From: Actinomycetota bacterium
GTDB lineage: Bacteria; Actinomycetota; Acidimicrobiia; Acidimicrobiales; CADCSY01
Direction: 5' to 3'
Assembly: GCA_016781135.1 (NCBI GenBank)
Contig: JADDQY010000082.1
Coordinates: 1 to 45,609 of the forward strand
DNA: 45,609 bases
Below the pieces are notes generated by a model. The model saw nothing but the letters and a program-made list of their open reading frames with translations, ran no database searches and was not told the DNA's origin. Shown here piece after piece: positions 16,555-26,440 of this stretch (its first letter is position 1; each line of letters starts with the position of its first letter). The translations under genes and the position numbers were made by a program.

Positions 16555-18129
16555 TCACGGCGAGGACGACGACAACGCGTGCACCGAGACGATCCCCGCC
16601 GATCGGCGCAGCCTGTCGACCACCTCCACGGGCGCAGGCTGGTCGGTGGCCAGCACCATCAGCGCGGCCTGGCCCTGCGGGGAGCGGCCGACGTGGATGT
16701 CGGAGATGTTGACCCCGGCGTCTCCCAGGGCGGTCGTCACCAGGCCGATCATCCCCGGCCGGTCGTCGTTGCGCAGCACCAACATGTGGCGGGCGGGGGG
16801 CACCTCGACGGTGTGGTCGTCCACCATGACGATGCGGGGCTCCCCACGCAGTCCGGCCAGCGTCCCGGCGATGGCGTGGTGGTCGCCCCGCAGGGTGATG
16901 AGGTTGACGAAGTCGTGGACCGCCGACGTCGTCGTCTCGCGCACCTCCACCCCCCGCTCCTCGGCCAGCTGAGGGGCGTTCACGTACGACACCGGCTCGT
17001 CGACCACGCCGCTGAACACCCCCTTCAGCACCGACAGGGTGAGGATCCGTGTGTCGTAGTCGGCCAGCTGGCCCTGGTAGGTCAGCTCGAGGACGGCGGG
17101 GACACCCTCGTTCAGGCGAACGAACAGGGAGCCGAGCCGCTCGGCCAGGGGCAGGAACGGCCGGAGGGTCTCGGAGGCCTCGGTGGCGCTGACGTTGACG
17201 GCGAAGGGCACGAACTCATTCGCCAGCGCCAGCAGCACCTGCTCGGCGATCGTCACCCCGGCCTTGTCCTGGGCCTCGGCGGTGCTCGCCCCGAGGTGCG
17301 GGGTGACCACCACCGAGTCGATGGCGAACAGCGGCGAGGAGGTCAGCGGCTCGGTCGAGAACACGTCGAGCGCGGCTCCGCCGACGGTGCCCTCGGTCAG
17401 CGCCCAGGCCAGCGCGTCCTCGTCGACGATCCCACCTCGGGCGGTGTTGACCACCCGCAGCCCCGGCTTGGCCCGGCTGAGCACCTCCTTGCCCAACAGC
17501 CCGATCGTCTCGGAGGTGCGAGCGACGTGGACGGTGACGAAGTCGGACCGGCTCACCAGCTCGTCCAGGTCGACGAGATCGATGCCCATCTGGCGAACCC
17601 GCTCGGCCGAGACGTAGGGGTCATAGGCCAGGAGGCGCATCCCGAACGCCGCCGCCCGCTGGGCGACCAGCGAACCGATGCGGCCGAGCCCGATGATGCC
17701 GAGCGTCTTGCCGTAGAGCTCCACTCCCTCCCACCGCGAGCGCTCCCAGGAACCGGCCTTCAGCGCGGCGCTGGCCTGGGCGACGTTGCGGGCCTGGGCC
17801 AACAAAAGGGCCATGGCGTGCTCGGCGGCGGACAGGACGTTGGACTGGGGAGCGTTGACCACCATCACGCCCTGGCGGGTCGCGGCGGCCACGTCGACGT
17901 TGTCGAGGCCGATGCCCGCTCTCCCCACCACCACGAGGTCGGTGCCGGCGGCGAGGACCTCGGCGGTGACCTGGGTGGCCGAGCGCACGATGAGCGCTGC
18001 CGCGCCGGGGACCGTCGCCACGAGCTCGGCGGCGGTGAGCCCGAGTTGCTCGTCGACCTCGTGCCCGGCGTCGGCCAAACGGGCCAGCCCTGCTGGGGCA
18101 AGCTGTTCGGTCACCAGGACTCGGGCCAT
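16555..18129 (-). CDS. serA: D-3-phosphoglycerate dehydrogenase
   Basis: NAD-dependent first step of serine synthesis. 524 residues, the long type with an ASB and a C-terminal ACT domain. Landmarks are LVVVGRAGIGLDNVDV, the NAD-binding LGIIGLGRIGSLVAQRA, VVNTARGGIVDEDAL and the catalytic ...TPHLGASTAEAQ. The ACT domain starts HMLVLRNDDRPGMIG and is expected to sense serine. ATG 18129 gives the family start MARVLVTEQLAPAG; no strong ribosome site is visible. The 146 bp upstream to the aminotransferase gene holds no gene I can see. Confidence 0.96.
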   Translation of the reverse strand: MARVLVTEQLAPAGLARLADAGHEVDEQLGLTAAELVATVPGAAALIVRSATQVTAEVLAAGTDLVVVGRAGIGLDNVDVAAATRQGVMVVNAPQSNVLSAAEHAMALLLAQARNVAQASAALKAGSWERSRWEGVELYGKTLGIIGLGRIGSLVAQRAAAFGMRLLAYDPYVSAERVRQMGIDLVDLDELVSRSDFVTVHVARTSETIGLLGKEVLSRAKPGLRVVNTARGGIVDEDALAWALTEGTVGGAALDVFSTEPLTSSPLFAIDSVVVTPHLGASTAEAQDKAGVTIAEQVLLALANEFVPFAVNVSATEASETLRPFLPLAERLGSLFVRLNEGVPAVLELTYQGQLADYDTRILTLSVLKGVFSGVVDEPVSYVNAPQLAEERGVEVRETTTSAVHDFVNLITLRGDHHAIAGTLAGLRGEPRIVMVDDHTVEVPPARHMLVLRNDDRPGMIGLVTTALGDAGVNISDIHVGRSPQGQAALMVLATDQPAPVEVVDRLRRSAGIVSVHALSSSSP

Positions 18130-18275
18130 CCCGCCATGCTCGCCGCCACCCGGCCCCACCGCCAACCCGACCTCCTTCGTTCTTCGTCGGCCGAGCGACG
18201 CAGCGCGGGGTCGAGCCGAGAACGGAACGTCGCGGGAGCGCGCTGGGGCGGTCCCGGCTCCGTCGGCGCGAGGAG

Positions 18276-19475
18276 TCAGGCCAAGAGCTTGGCCAGGCGC
18301 GCCATGCCCTCCTCGAGATCGTCGTCGCCGAGGGCGAACGAGAGGCGGGCATGGCCCGGGCAGTCGAAGGCCTCGCCGGGGACGATGGCGACCTTGGCCT
18401 CCTCGAGGACGACCTGGGCCAGCTCCAAGGTGGTATCGATCCGGCGCCCGCCGAGCTCGTGGCCGAGCACGCCCTCGAACGAGGGGAACGCGTAGAAGGC
18501 GCCCTCGGGGCGGAGGCACTCCACCCCGGGGAGGGCGGCGAGCAGCTCGAACATACGCAGCCGGCGGCGGTCGAAGGCCTCCCGCATGCGCTCCACGTCG
18601 TCGAGCCCACCGCTCACCGCAGCCAGCGCCGCCCGCTGGGAGACGTTGGCCACGTTGGAGGTGGCGTGCGACTGCAGGCCCGCTCCGGCAGCGACGACGT
18701 CGGGCGGGCCGATCATCCACCCCACCCGCCACCCGGTCATGGCGTAGGTCTTGGCCACCCCGTTCACCACCACGCAGCTTTCGGCCAGCTCGGGCACCAG
18801 CACCGGCATCGAGCTGAAGCGGTGGTCGTCGTAGGTGAGGTGCTCGTAGATCTCGTCGGTGACCACCCAGATCCCCCGCTCGGCCGCCCACCGGCCGATG
18901 GCCTCGACCTGCTCGGGGGCGTAGACCGCCCCGCTGGGGTTGGAGGGCGAGACGAACACCAGCGCCTTGGTCCGGGGAGTCGCCGCCGCCTCGAGCTGCT
19001 CGACGCTCACCTTGAACCCGCTGGCGACATCGGTCGGCACGACAACGGGGGTGGCGCCGAACAGGGCGATCGGCTCGGGGTAGGTGGTCCAGTAGGGCGC
19101 CGGCAACAGCACCTCGTCACCGGAGTCGAGCAGGGTGGCGAAGGCGGTGTAGATGGCGTGCTTGCCCCCGTTGGTCACCAGCACCTGGGAGGCGGCGACC
19201 TCGAGGCCCGAATCACGCCTGGTCTTGTCGGCGATGGCCTGGCGCAGCTCGGGCAGACCTGGGGCCGGGGTGTAGCGGTGGTTGCGGGGTTCGCGGCAGG
19301 CGGCGACGGCCGCCTCGACCACGTGGGGTGGGCTCGGGAAGTCGGGTTCGCCGGCGGCGAAGACGATGACGTCCTCGCCGGCTGCCCGCAGCTCCTTGGC
19401 CCTGGCGTCGACGGCGAGCGTGGCCGAAGGGGTGATGGCGGCAACTCGTGCTGATATGCGTGGCACGTCGGCCAT
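18276..19475 (-). CDS. Aspartate-type aminotransferase (class I)
   Basis: PLP aminotransferase, 399 residues, most similar in motif pattern to bacterial class Ib aspartate aminotransferases. Landmarks are [57 protein letters not shown] and the PLP lysine in [15 protein letters not shown]. The usual Ser before this Lys is Ala here. The substrate could be aspartate, or a broader set including branched-chain keto acids. ATG 19475 lies only 9 bp from the divergent serC start; CACCGT 6 nt upstream is a weak -10 candidate. Confidence 0.88.
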   Translation of the reverse strand: MADVPRISARVAAITPSATLAVDARAKELRAAGEDVIVFAAGEPDFPSPPHVVEAAVAACREPRNHRYTPAPGLPELRQAIADKTRRDSGLEVAASQVLVTNGGKHAIYTAFATLLDSGDEVLLPAPYWTTYPEPIALFGATPVVVPTDVASGFKVSVEQLEAAATPRTKALVFVSPSNPSGAVYAPEQVEAIGRWAAERGIWVVTDEIYEHLTYDDHRFSSMPVLVPELAESCVVVNGVAKTYAMTGWRVGWMIGPPDVVAAGAGLQSHATSNVANVSQRAALAAVSGGLDDVERMREAFDRRRLRMFELLAALPGVECLRPEGAFYAFPSFEGVLGHELGGRRIDTTLELAQVVLEEAKVAIVPGEAFDCPGHARLSFALGDDDLEEGMARLAKLLA

Positions 19476-19478
19476 AGT
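19473..19478 (+). promoter_or_regulatory. Putative -10 for leaderless serC
   Basis: CATAGT ends 6 nt before the serC GTG. It overlaps the start codon of the divergent aminotransferase gene, so the two transcripts would overlap at their 5' ends. Confidence 0.4.
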
Positions 19479-19484
19479 GGCACG

Positions 19485-20627
19485 GTGACGAGCACCGACG
19501 TTCCCGACATCCGCATCCCCGCCGACCTCCTGCCCGCCGACGGGCGCTTCGGGTCGGGACCCTCCAAGGTCCGCCCCGAGGCGGTGGCCGCCCTGGCCGA
19601 GGTCAGCGCCACCTGGATGGGCACCAGCCATCGACAGCGCCCGGTGAAGGCGGTGGTGGCCTCCGTGCGCCGGGGGCTGGCCGAGCTGCTGCACTTGCCC
19701 GAAGGCTACGAGGTGCTGCTGGGCAATGGCGGCGCCACCGTCTTTTGGGACGCCGCCACCTTCGGCCTCATCTCCGCTCGCAGCCAACATCTGGCATTCG
19801 GGGAGTTCTCCTCCAAGTTCGCCGCCGCCGTGGCCGGCGCCCCCCACCTCGACCCCCCCGACGTGATCGAGTCGGCCGCCGGAACCCACCCGGAGGCCCG
19901 TCCCACCGAGGGCGTCGACCTGTACGCCTTCACCCACAACGAGACGTCCACGGGCGTGGCCATGGCCCTCGCACGGCCCGAAGGGGTGGCGGCCGAGGAG
20001 GCCCTCGTCGCCGTCGACGCCACCTCCGCCGCGGGGGCGCTGCTGTTCGATCCCTCCGAGGTCGACGTCTACTACCTCGCCCCCCAGAAGGCCCTGGCCA
20101 GCGACGGTGGGCTGTGGCTGGCCGCCTGCTCCCCGGCGGCGATCGAGCGCATCGAGCGGATCCGCAGCTCGAGCCGGTGGTGCCCCCCGTCGCTCGACCT
20201 CGGCATCGCCCTCGACAACAGCCGAGCCGACCAGACCTACAACACCCCGGCGCTGGCCACCTTGTTCCTGCTCGACCAGCAGCTGCGGTGGCTCAACGAC
20301 AACGGCGGGCTCGAGTGGGCGGCGGCGCGCTGCGCCAAGTCGGCCTCGGTCCTGTACGGCTGGGCCGAGGACAGCGAGCACGCTGCCCCCTTCGTGGCCG
20401 ACCCGGCGAAGCGCAGCTCGGTGGTCGGCACCATCGACCTCGCCGCCTCGGTGGACGCCGGCACGGTCAGCGCCGTGTTGCGAGCCAACGGCATCGTCGA
20501 CACCGACGCCTACCGCAAGCTCGGGCGCAACCAGGTGCGCATCGGGACGTTTCCCGCCGTCGACCCCGACGACGTGGCTGCCCTCTGCGAGAGCGTCGAC
20601 TTCGTGGTGGCCGCCCTGGCGGTCTGA
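19485..20627 (+). CDS. serC: Phosphoserine aminotransferase
   Basis: Second step of serine synthesis. 380 residues, the actinobacterial SerC type. Landmarks are [53 protein letters not shown] and the PLP lysine in [18 protein letters not shown]-like phosphate contacts appear in NQVRIGTFP near the C-terminus. GTG 19485 is the only start that fits; no ribosome site precedes it, consistent with a leaderless transcript. serA is nearby on the opposite strand; serB is not in the window. Confidence 0.93.
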   Translation: MTSTDVPDIRIPADLLPADGRFGSGPSKVRPEAVAALAEVSATWMGTSHRQRPVKAVVASVRRGLAELLHLPEGYEVLLGNGGATVFWDAATFGLISARSQHLAFGEFSSKFAAAVAGAPHLDPPDVIESAAGTHPEARPTEGVDLYAFTHNETSTGVAMALARPEGVAAEEALVAVDATSAAGALLFDPSEVDVYYLAPQKALASDGGLWLAACSPAAIERIERIRSSSRWCPPSLDLGIALDNSRADQTYNTPALATLFLLDQQLRWLNDNGGLEWAAARCAKSASVLYGWAEDSEHAAPFVADPAKRSSVVGTIDLAASVDAGTVSAVLRANGIVDTDAYRKLGRNQVRIGTFPAVDPDDVAALCESVDFVVAALAV

Positions 20628-20759
20628 CGGCCACACTCGGCGCCGAAGACGGCCCCCCTCCGGCGTCAGCCAGATGAGTGTCGGCGCGCAGGGCAAGGCT
20701 CCGCCGGCGCCCGGAGCACGACCGAGCTCGCCATCGAACCTCCGGTTCGACGGCGAAGT

Positions 20760-21089
20760 TCATTCGAGCGGGAACAGCCGGGTGATGCCGGTGATCTCGA
20801 ACAGCTTGGTCAGCTGACGCGACACCTCCCGCAGCGAGACCACCCCGCCGGCGTTGCTCACGCCGCGCAGGCTCGTGACCAGGACGGACAGCCCGGTGGA
20901 GTCGACGAAGCCGACACCGCCGAGGTCGACCACCAGGTGGCGCCCGGCGACGTCACCGAGCCGGGCGACGGCCTCTTCGAGGCGCGGTGCGGTGTAGGCG
21001 TCGATCTCGCCCCGCAACCTCATCACGATGCGGGCACCGTCGACGCTCGTGTCGACCCCGAAGGCGGGGATGCCGCCCAGAGCGGTCAT
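20760..21089 (-). CDS. STAS-domain anti-sigma-factor antagonist
   Basis: 109 residues. A single STAS domain with the phosphorylatable Ser in GVGFVDSTGLSVLV, the hallmark of SpoIIAA/RsbV-type antagonists. Its ATG overlaps the stop of the upstream phosphatase/kinase-like gene as ATGA, so the two are translationally coupled partners. The likely cycle is phosphorylation by a HATPase domain and dephosphorylation by a SpoIIE domain, setting the activity of an alternative sigma factor that is not in this window. Confidence 0.9.
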   Translation of the reverse strand: MTALGGIPAFGVDTSVDGARIVMRLRGEIDAYTAPRLEEAVARLGDVAGRHLVVDLGGVGFVDSTGLSVLVTSLRGVSNAGGVVSLREVSRQLTKLFEITGITRLFPLE

Positions 21090-22741
21090 GGCTGGATCGG
21101 AACCGATGGAGCGAGCGTGCTCGCCGGCTCGACCGGGTCGGTCGTGGCGAACAGGTGGCGCTTGACCGCCCGCACGCTGGTAGCCGTCGGCGTGCGCTCG
21201 ACGGTGAGCTCGTCGACCAACGATCGGACGATGAACAGGCCTCGCCCTGACACCTGCTCGGGAGCGGGCACCTCGTCGCCGAGCGGTGGCGTCAGCTCGA
21301 AGCCAGGCCCGTCGTCGAGCACCTCGATCACCAGCGCATCGCCCTCGGGCCGCGCCCGCAGGTGCAGTGTGCTGGCAGGGTTGGCGGCGCTGCGCACGGC
21401 GTTGGTGCACAGCTCGGAGACCACGACCAGCAGGTCGTCGCGGTCGGAAGCGTCGACGGCCTGGTGACCCAGCCAGTCGTCGAAGAGGTGGCGGGAGACG
21501 GGGACGGCGGCCAGGCTCGGTGAGAAGCGGTGGTTGAAGCCGGTGAGCAGGCGGGGCCGGGGGCCGGGCGGCGCCGCCCGGCGGCGCAACACCAGCGCCA
21601 GGGTGTCGTCGCGCCGCTGGGCGCCGGCGAGCGCCCGCTCCACCAGGACCCGGGGGAGGTGGCGGGGTGGGTACCCGGTGGTGGCGGCCGCCGCCGCTTT
21701 CAGCTGGGACAGCCCGGCGAGGATGTCCTTGCGGGCCTCGATCAGGCCGTCGGTGTAGAGCAAGGCGGTATCGGAGCGCTCGAGGTCGACCTCGACCACC
21801 TCGAAGCTGCCCGCCTCCGGCCAGCCGATGGGGATCCCCGGCGCCGTCACCTCCCGGACGGTGCCGTCGGCCGAGACCACCAGCATCGGTGGGTGGCCGC
21901 CCCCGGCGACCAGCATGCGCCCGGTGGAAGGGGTGTAGCGGGCGATGAGCAGGGTGGCCACCAGCGCCGGCTGGCTCTCGCTGAGCAGGGCGTCGGCCTT
22001 GGCCACCAGCTGGCCCATCGGGCATCCCTCGAGCACCAGCACCCGGATGGCATGCACCACTGCCAGGGCGTCCTTGGTGGCGCTCACTCCGCTCCCGATG
22101 ACGTCCACCACGGCCACATGGAGGTCACCTTCGGGGAGCACCTGCCAGTCGTACAGGTCACCGCCCGACGGTGCCGTCGGGTCGGCGGCCAGGTAGTGGA
22201 CGCCGACGTCGACATCGTCGACCACGGGCTGGCGCGGGCGCACCGCCTCTTGGAGCTGGTGGAGGAACTCCCGCTGCGCCCGTTCCCGCTCGGTGAGGCG
22301 GGTCACCTCGTCGTAGTCATGGCCCTCGTGGGCGGCCAGCGGGCGGAGCGACACGGCGCCACCCACCACCCGCTCCGCCTCGCGCACCGGCGCGCACGAC
22401 CACTCGACCGCCAGCGTCGAGCCGTCGCCTCGGCGCAGGAGCCCGCGGTTGGTGCTGAGGGTGGCATCGGGCTGCAGGCACGTCAGCGCCGGGTTCTGAC
22501 GGCGGGTGTAGGCCTGGCCGTCGAGCCGAGCGAGCTGCAGTGCGTCGTGAGCGTCCGTGCCGACGACTTCGTCGGCGGCGACGGCGAGGAGCCGGGCGGC
22601 GGCGGCGTTCACCTGGCCGATCACCCCACGTCGATCGAGGGCAACGACGCCGTCGGCCACGGCATCGAGCACCGCGGCCGGCCACGCCCGGCCCGGAGGC
22701 ATCCGGGCGTGGTGCTCCTTGCCCCGTCCCCTCCCGGTCAT
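21086..22741 (-). CDS. PAS - SpoIIE phosphatase - HATPase partner-switching regulator
   Basis: 551 residues in three parts. Residues ~20-130 form a PAS domain (VLDAVADGVVALDRRGVIGQ, WSCAPVREAE). Residues ~165-385 are a SpoIIE/PP2C phosphatase with metal-binding aspartates in SGGDLYDW, AVVDVIGSG, ALLYTDGLIE and QRRDDTLAL. Residues ~410-530 are an RsbW-like HATPase with N-box VVSELCTNAV, DDGPGF and SGRGLFIV. The protein therefore holds both the phosphatase and kinase-type modules for the STAS protein encoded next. TAGCCT lies 6 nt before the ATG, so a leaderless start is likely. The signal sensed by the PAS domain is unknown. Confidence 0.9.
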   Translation of the reverse strand: MTGRGRGKEHHARMPPGRAWPAAVLDAVADGVVALDRRGVIGQVNAAAARLLAVAADEVVGTDAHDALQLARLDGQAYTRRQNPALTCLQPDATLSTNRGLLRRGDGSTLAVEWSCAPVREAERVVGGAVSLRPLAAHEGHDYDEVTRLTERERAQREFLHQLQEAVRPRQPVVDDVDVGVHYLAADPTAPSGGDLYDWQVLPEGDLHVAVVDVIGSGVSATKDALAVVHAIRVLVLEGCPMGQLVAKADALLSESQPALVATLLIARYTPSTGRMLVAGGGHPPMLVVSADGTVREVTAPGIPIGWPEAGSFEVVEVDLERSDTALLYTDGLIEARKDILAGLSQLKAAAAATTGYPPRHLPRVLVERALAGAQRRDDTLALVLRRRAAPPGPRPRLLTGFNHRFSPSLAAVPVSRHLFDDWLGHQAVDASDRDDLLVVVSELCTNAVRSAANPASTLHLRARPEGDALVIEVLDDGPGFELTPPLGDEVPAPEQVSGRGLFIVRSLVDELTVERTPTATSVRAVKRHLFATTDPVEPASTLAPSVPIQP

Positions 22742-22788
22742 GGCGAGAGGCTAGCCCCGCCGGTTCCCGCGCCGGCGGGGCCGGCGGC

Positions 22789-23859
<1,071 letters not shown>

Positions 23860-23910
23860 TCATCCCCACCGACAGCCGGATGCCGGCGGGGCCAGAAGCG
23901 GTCGTGTCGG

Positions 23911-24444
23911 TCAGGAAGCCTGGAGGGCCTGAGGACGTGGGCGGCGCTGCAGCTTGCGAAGGGCGACCCGGCCGGTGCGCTGGAGCTCCACGATGCCATA
24001 GGGGCGCAGGAGCTCCTCGAAGTCGTCGACCTTGGTCGGGTTGCCCTCCATGGAGACGGTGAGCACGTCGTGGCCCACGGCGAGGATCCGGCCCTCGAAG
24101 ATCTGCACCATCTCCACCACCTGGCTGCGCACGGACGGGTCGGCCCGCACCGTGCACAAGAGCAGCTCCCGCTCCACGGAGTCGGTGGGGTCGAGCTCGT
24201 CGATCTTGACGACGTTGATGAGCTTGAACAGCTGCTTGGTCATCTGCTCGATCGTCTTGTCCTCCACGTCGACCACGATGGTGATGCGGCTGAACCGCTC
24301 GTCGTCGGTGGGGGCCACGGCGAGCGAGAAGATGTTGAACCCTCGGCGGGCGAACAAGCTCGCAACCCGGGCCAGCACGCCGGCCTTGTTCTCGACGAGC
24401 ACCGACAAGATGTGGTGCTTCTCAGGAGCGGCCGGGTGGGGCAT
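23911..24444 (-). CDS. ilvN: Acetolactate synthase small (regulatory) subunit
   Basis: 177 residues. An N-terminal ACT domain (HHILSVLVENKAGVLARVAS, RRGFNIFSLAVAPT) and a C-terminal ALS_ss_C domain. Binds valine and confers feedback inhibition on IlvB. Its ATG shares one base with the ilvB stop (TGATG). Confidence 0.96.
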   Translation of the reverse strand: MPHPAAPEKHHILSVLVENKAGVLARVASLFARRGFNIFSLAVAPTDDERFSRITIVVDVEDKTIEQMTKQLFKLINVVKIDELDPTDSVERELLLCTVRADPSVRSQVVEMVQIFEGRILAVGHDVLTVSMEGNPTKVDDFEELLRPYGIVELQRTGRVALRKLQRRPRPQALQAS

Positions 24445-26183
24445 CAGTGGCCTCCCTCGCCGTGGCGGCCCTCCTGGAACGGCGGCACGACGATGGCGTC
24501 GTTGGCCTGACCGGCGGGCACCATCGGGTAGACCTTCTCCCGGCTGTCGGTGCGGAAGTCGATCACCACCGGGCGGTCGTCGATGTCGTTGGCCTTGTCG
24601 ATCACCGGCTGGATGTCCTCGGGCGTCTCCGCCCGCAGACCCACGCAGCCCATGGCCTCGGCCCACTTCACGTAGTCGGGCAGGTCGGGCGACAGGTACA
24701 CCTCGGAGTAGCGCTCGTCGTAGAACATCTCCTGCCACTGGCGGACCATGCCGAGGTAGGCGTTGTTGAGGATGGCCACCTTGACGGGGATGCGCTCGGC
24801 GCTGGCCGTCACCAGCTCCTGGGCGGTCATCTGGAAGCAGCCGTCGCCGTCGACGGCCCACACCATCCGGTCCGGGCGCCCGACCTTGGCCCCGATGGCG
24901 GCGGGCACGGAGAAGCCCATGGTGCCCAGGCCTCCGGAGTTGACCCAGGTGTAGGGGTGGTTGAAGCGCCAGTACTGGCTGGCCCACATCTGGTGCTGGC
25001 CCACGCCAGACACGAGGATGGTGTCGTCGGGGGTGGAATCACGGAGGTGCTCCAGCACCATCTGAGGCTTGAGGGCGTCACCCTCGGCGGCGGGCTCGTA
25101 GGCAAGGGGGTACTTCGCCCGCCAGCCGTTGACGGTGGCGTTCCAGGGGCTGCGGTCCGGAACCTCGGTGCCGCCCGCGAGCAGGTCACGAACGGCGATC
25201 ACCAGCTCCTCGATGACCAGCCGGCAGTCGCCCACGACGGGCACGTCCGGCCGGCGGACCTTGCCCAGCTCGGCGGGATCGACGTCGACGTGGATGATCT
25301 TGGCCTCGGGGGCGAAGCCGTCGACCTTGCCGGTGACTCGGTCGTCGAAGCGCGAGCCGAGGGCGATGAGCAGGTCGGCCCGCTGCATGGCGGTGACCGC
25401 GGTGTAGTTGCCGTGCATGCCGGGCATGCCCAGGCACAGGCGGTGGTCGTCGGGGAAGGCCCCCCGGGCCATCAGCGTGGTGACCACATGGATGCCGGTC
25501 AGCTCGGCCAGCTCGCGCAAGGCGTCGGCGGCGCGGGCCTTGAGGATGCCCCCACCGGCGTAGATCACCGGCCGGCGCGACGCGAGGATGAGCCGAGCCG
25601 CCTCCTTGATCATCCGGGGGTGGCCCTTCGAGGTGGGCTTGTAGCCGGGCAGGTCGACCGTATCGGGCCAGTACCAGTCCATCATCTGGTTGCTGACGTC
25701 CTTGGGCACGTCGATGAGGACCGGACCGGGGCGCCCGGTGGTGGCGATGTGGAACGCCTCCTTGACCACCTCGGGGATGTCCTGCGCCTTGGTCACGAGC
25801 CAGTTGTGCTTGGTGACCGACATGGTGATGCCGGTGGTGTCGCACTCCTGGAAGGCGTCGGAGCCGATGGAGGAGTAGGGGACCTGGCCAGTGATGACCA
25901 CCATCGGGATCGAGTCCATGTAGGCGTCACAGAGCGGGGTCACGATGTTGGTGGCGGCCGGGCCGCTGGTCACCATGGCCACCCCGGGCCGGCCGGTGAC
26001 GTGGGCGTAGCCCTCGGCCATGTGGCCCGCACCTTGCTCGTGGCGCACCAGGATGTGGCGGATCGAGCTGTCGATGATGGGGTCGTAGACGGGGAGGATG
26101 GCGCCGCCGGGGAGGCCGAACATCACCTCGACGCCTTCCATCTCCAGGCTCTTGATGAGCGCTTGCGCTCCGGTCAGCTTCAT
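24444..26183 (-). CDS. ilvB: Acetolactate synthase large (catalytic) subunit
   Basis: ThDP enzyme for the first common step of Val, Leu and Ile synthesis. 579 residues. Landmarks are [15 protein letters not shown] with the active-site glutamate in [21 protein letters not shown]-like [16 protein letters not shown]-region [11 protein letters not shown], and ThDP-binding [14 protein letters not shown]...NN. ATG 26183 has GAGGAG 4 nt upstream. The leader peptide and a 10-bp-stem terminator precede it. Confidence 0.96.
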   Translation of the reverse strand: MKLTGAQALIKSLEMEGVEVMFGLPGGAILPVYDPIIDSSIRHILVRHEQGAGHMAEGYAHVTGRPGVAMVTSGPAATNIVTPLCDAYMDSIPMVVITGQVPYSSIGSDAFQECDTTGITMSVTKHNWLVTKAQDIPEVVKEAFHIATTGRPGPVLIDVPKDVSNQMMDWYWPDTVDLPGYKPTSKGHPRMIKEAARLILASRRPVIYAGGGILKARAADALRELAELTGIHVVTTLMARGAFPDDHRLCLGMPGMHGNYTAVTAMQRADLLIALGSRFDDRVTGKVDGFAPEAKIIHVDVDPAELGKVRRPDVPVVGDCRLVIEELVIAVRDLLAGGTEVPDRSPWNATVNGWRAKYPLAYEPAAEGDALKPQMVLEHLRDSTPDDTILVSGVGQHQMWASQYWRFNHPYTWVNSGGLGTMGFSVPAAIGAKVGRPDRMVWAVDGDGCFQMTAQELVTASAERIPVKVAILNNAYLGMVRQWQEMFYDERYSEVYLSPDLPDYVKWAEAMGCVGLRAETPEDIQPVIDKANDIDDRPVVIDFRTDSREKVYPMVPAGQANDAIVVPPFQEGRHGEGGH

Positions 26184-26227
26184 GGTGCTCCTCGGCGGGT
26201 GGGCGGGTGGGCGGAAGCAATGGCTCG

Positions 26228-26260
26228 AAAACTGGAACGACCTCCCGGCGGGGAGGTCGT
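26228..26260 (-). terminator. Intrinsic terminator (attenuator) ahead of ilvB
   Basis: Perfect 10-bp stem ACGACCTCCC/GGGAGGTCGT with a four-base loop CGCC on the minus strand, followed by TCCAG and TTTT. It lies 44 nt before the ilvB start and 29 nt after the leader stop, a clear attenuator position. Confidence 0.85.
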
Positions 26261-26289
26261 GGCGCACGCGGCAGGGGTGGCAGCGCGCG

Positions 26290-26328
26290 TCAGGTGATGA
26301 CTACGAGGAGGGTGAAGACGGCGGGCAT
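26290..26328 (-). CDS. ilvB leader peptide (12 aa)
   Basis: [12 protein letters not shown] then TGA. Six of 12 residues are Leu, Val or Ile, including five in a row, covering all three products of the pathway; one Val uses the rare GTA. ATG is 7 nt after CACACT, with no ribosome site, so the leader is probably translated from a leaderless transcript. Confidence 0.85.
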   Translation of the reverse strand: MPAVFTLLVVIT

Positions 26329-26335
26329 CGGTGCC

Positions 26336-26364
26336 AGTGTGGCACCAATGCGCGCCGGAGACAA
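26336..26364 (-). promoter_or_regulatory. Putative promoter of the ilvB leader transcript
   Basis: TTGTCT (26364-26359), 17-nt spacer, CACACT (26341-26336), 7 nt, leader ATG. The geometry is identical to that of the leuB leader. The rest of the 257-bp gap between ilvB and the next gene shows nothing else I can support. Confidence 0.6.
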
Positions 26365-26440
26365 CCGTGATCACGATGTCGATCACCGCCGGGCCGGCCG
26401 AGCAGTGGGACCGGGGCGGTGGGCGTTGGCGCGGACACCG

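Noticed and set aside
24447..26297. Plus-strand open frame of about 616 codons opposite ilvB
   Set aside because: Shadow of ilvB; no family-like stretch and no start signal.
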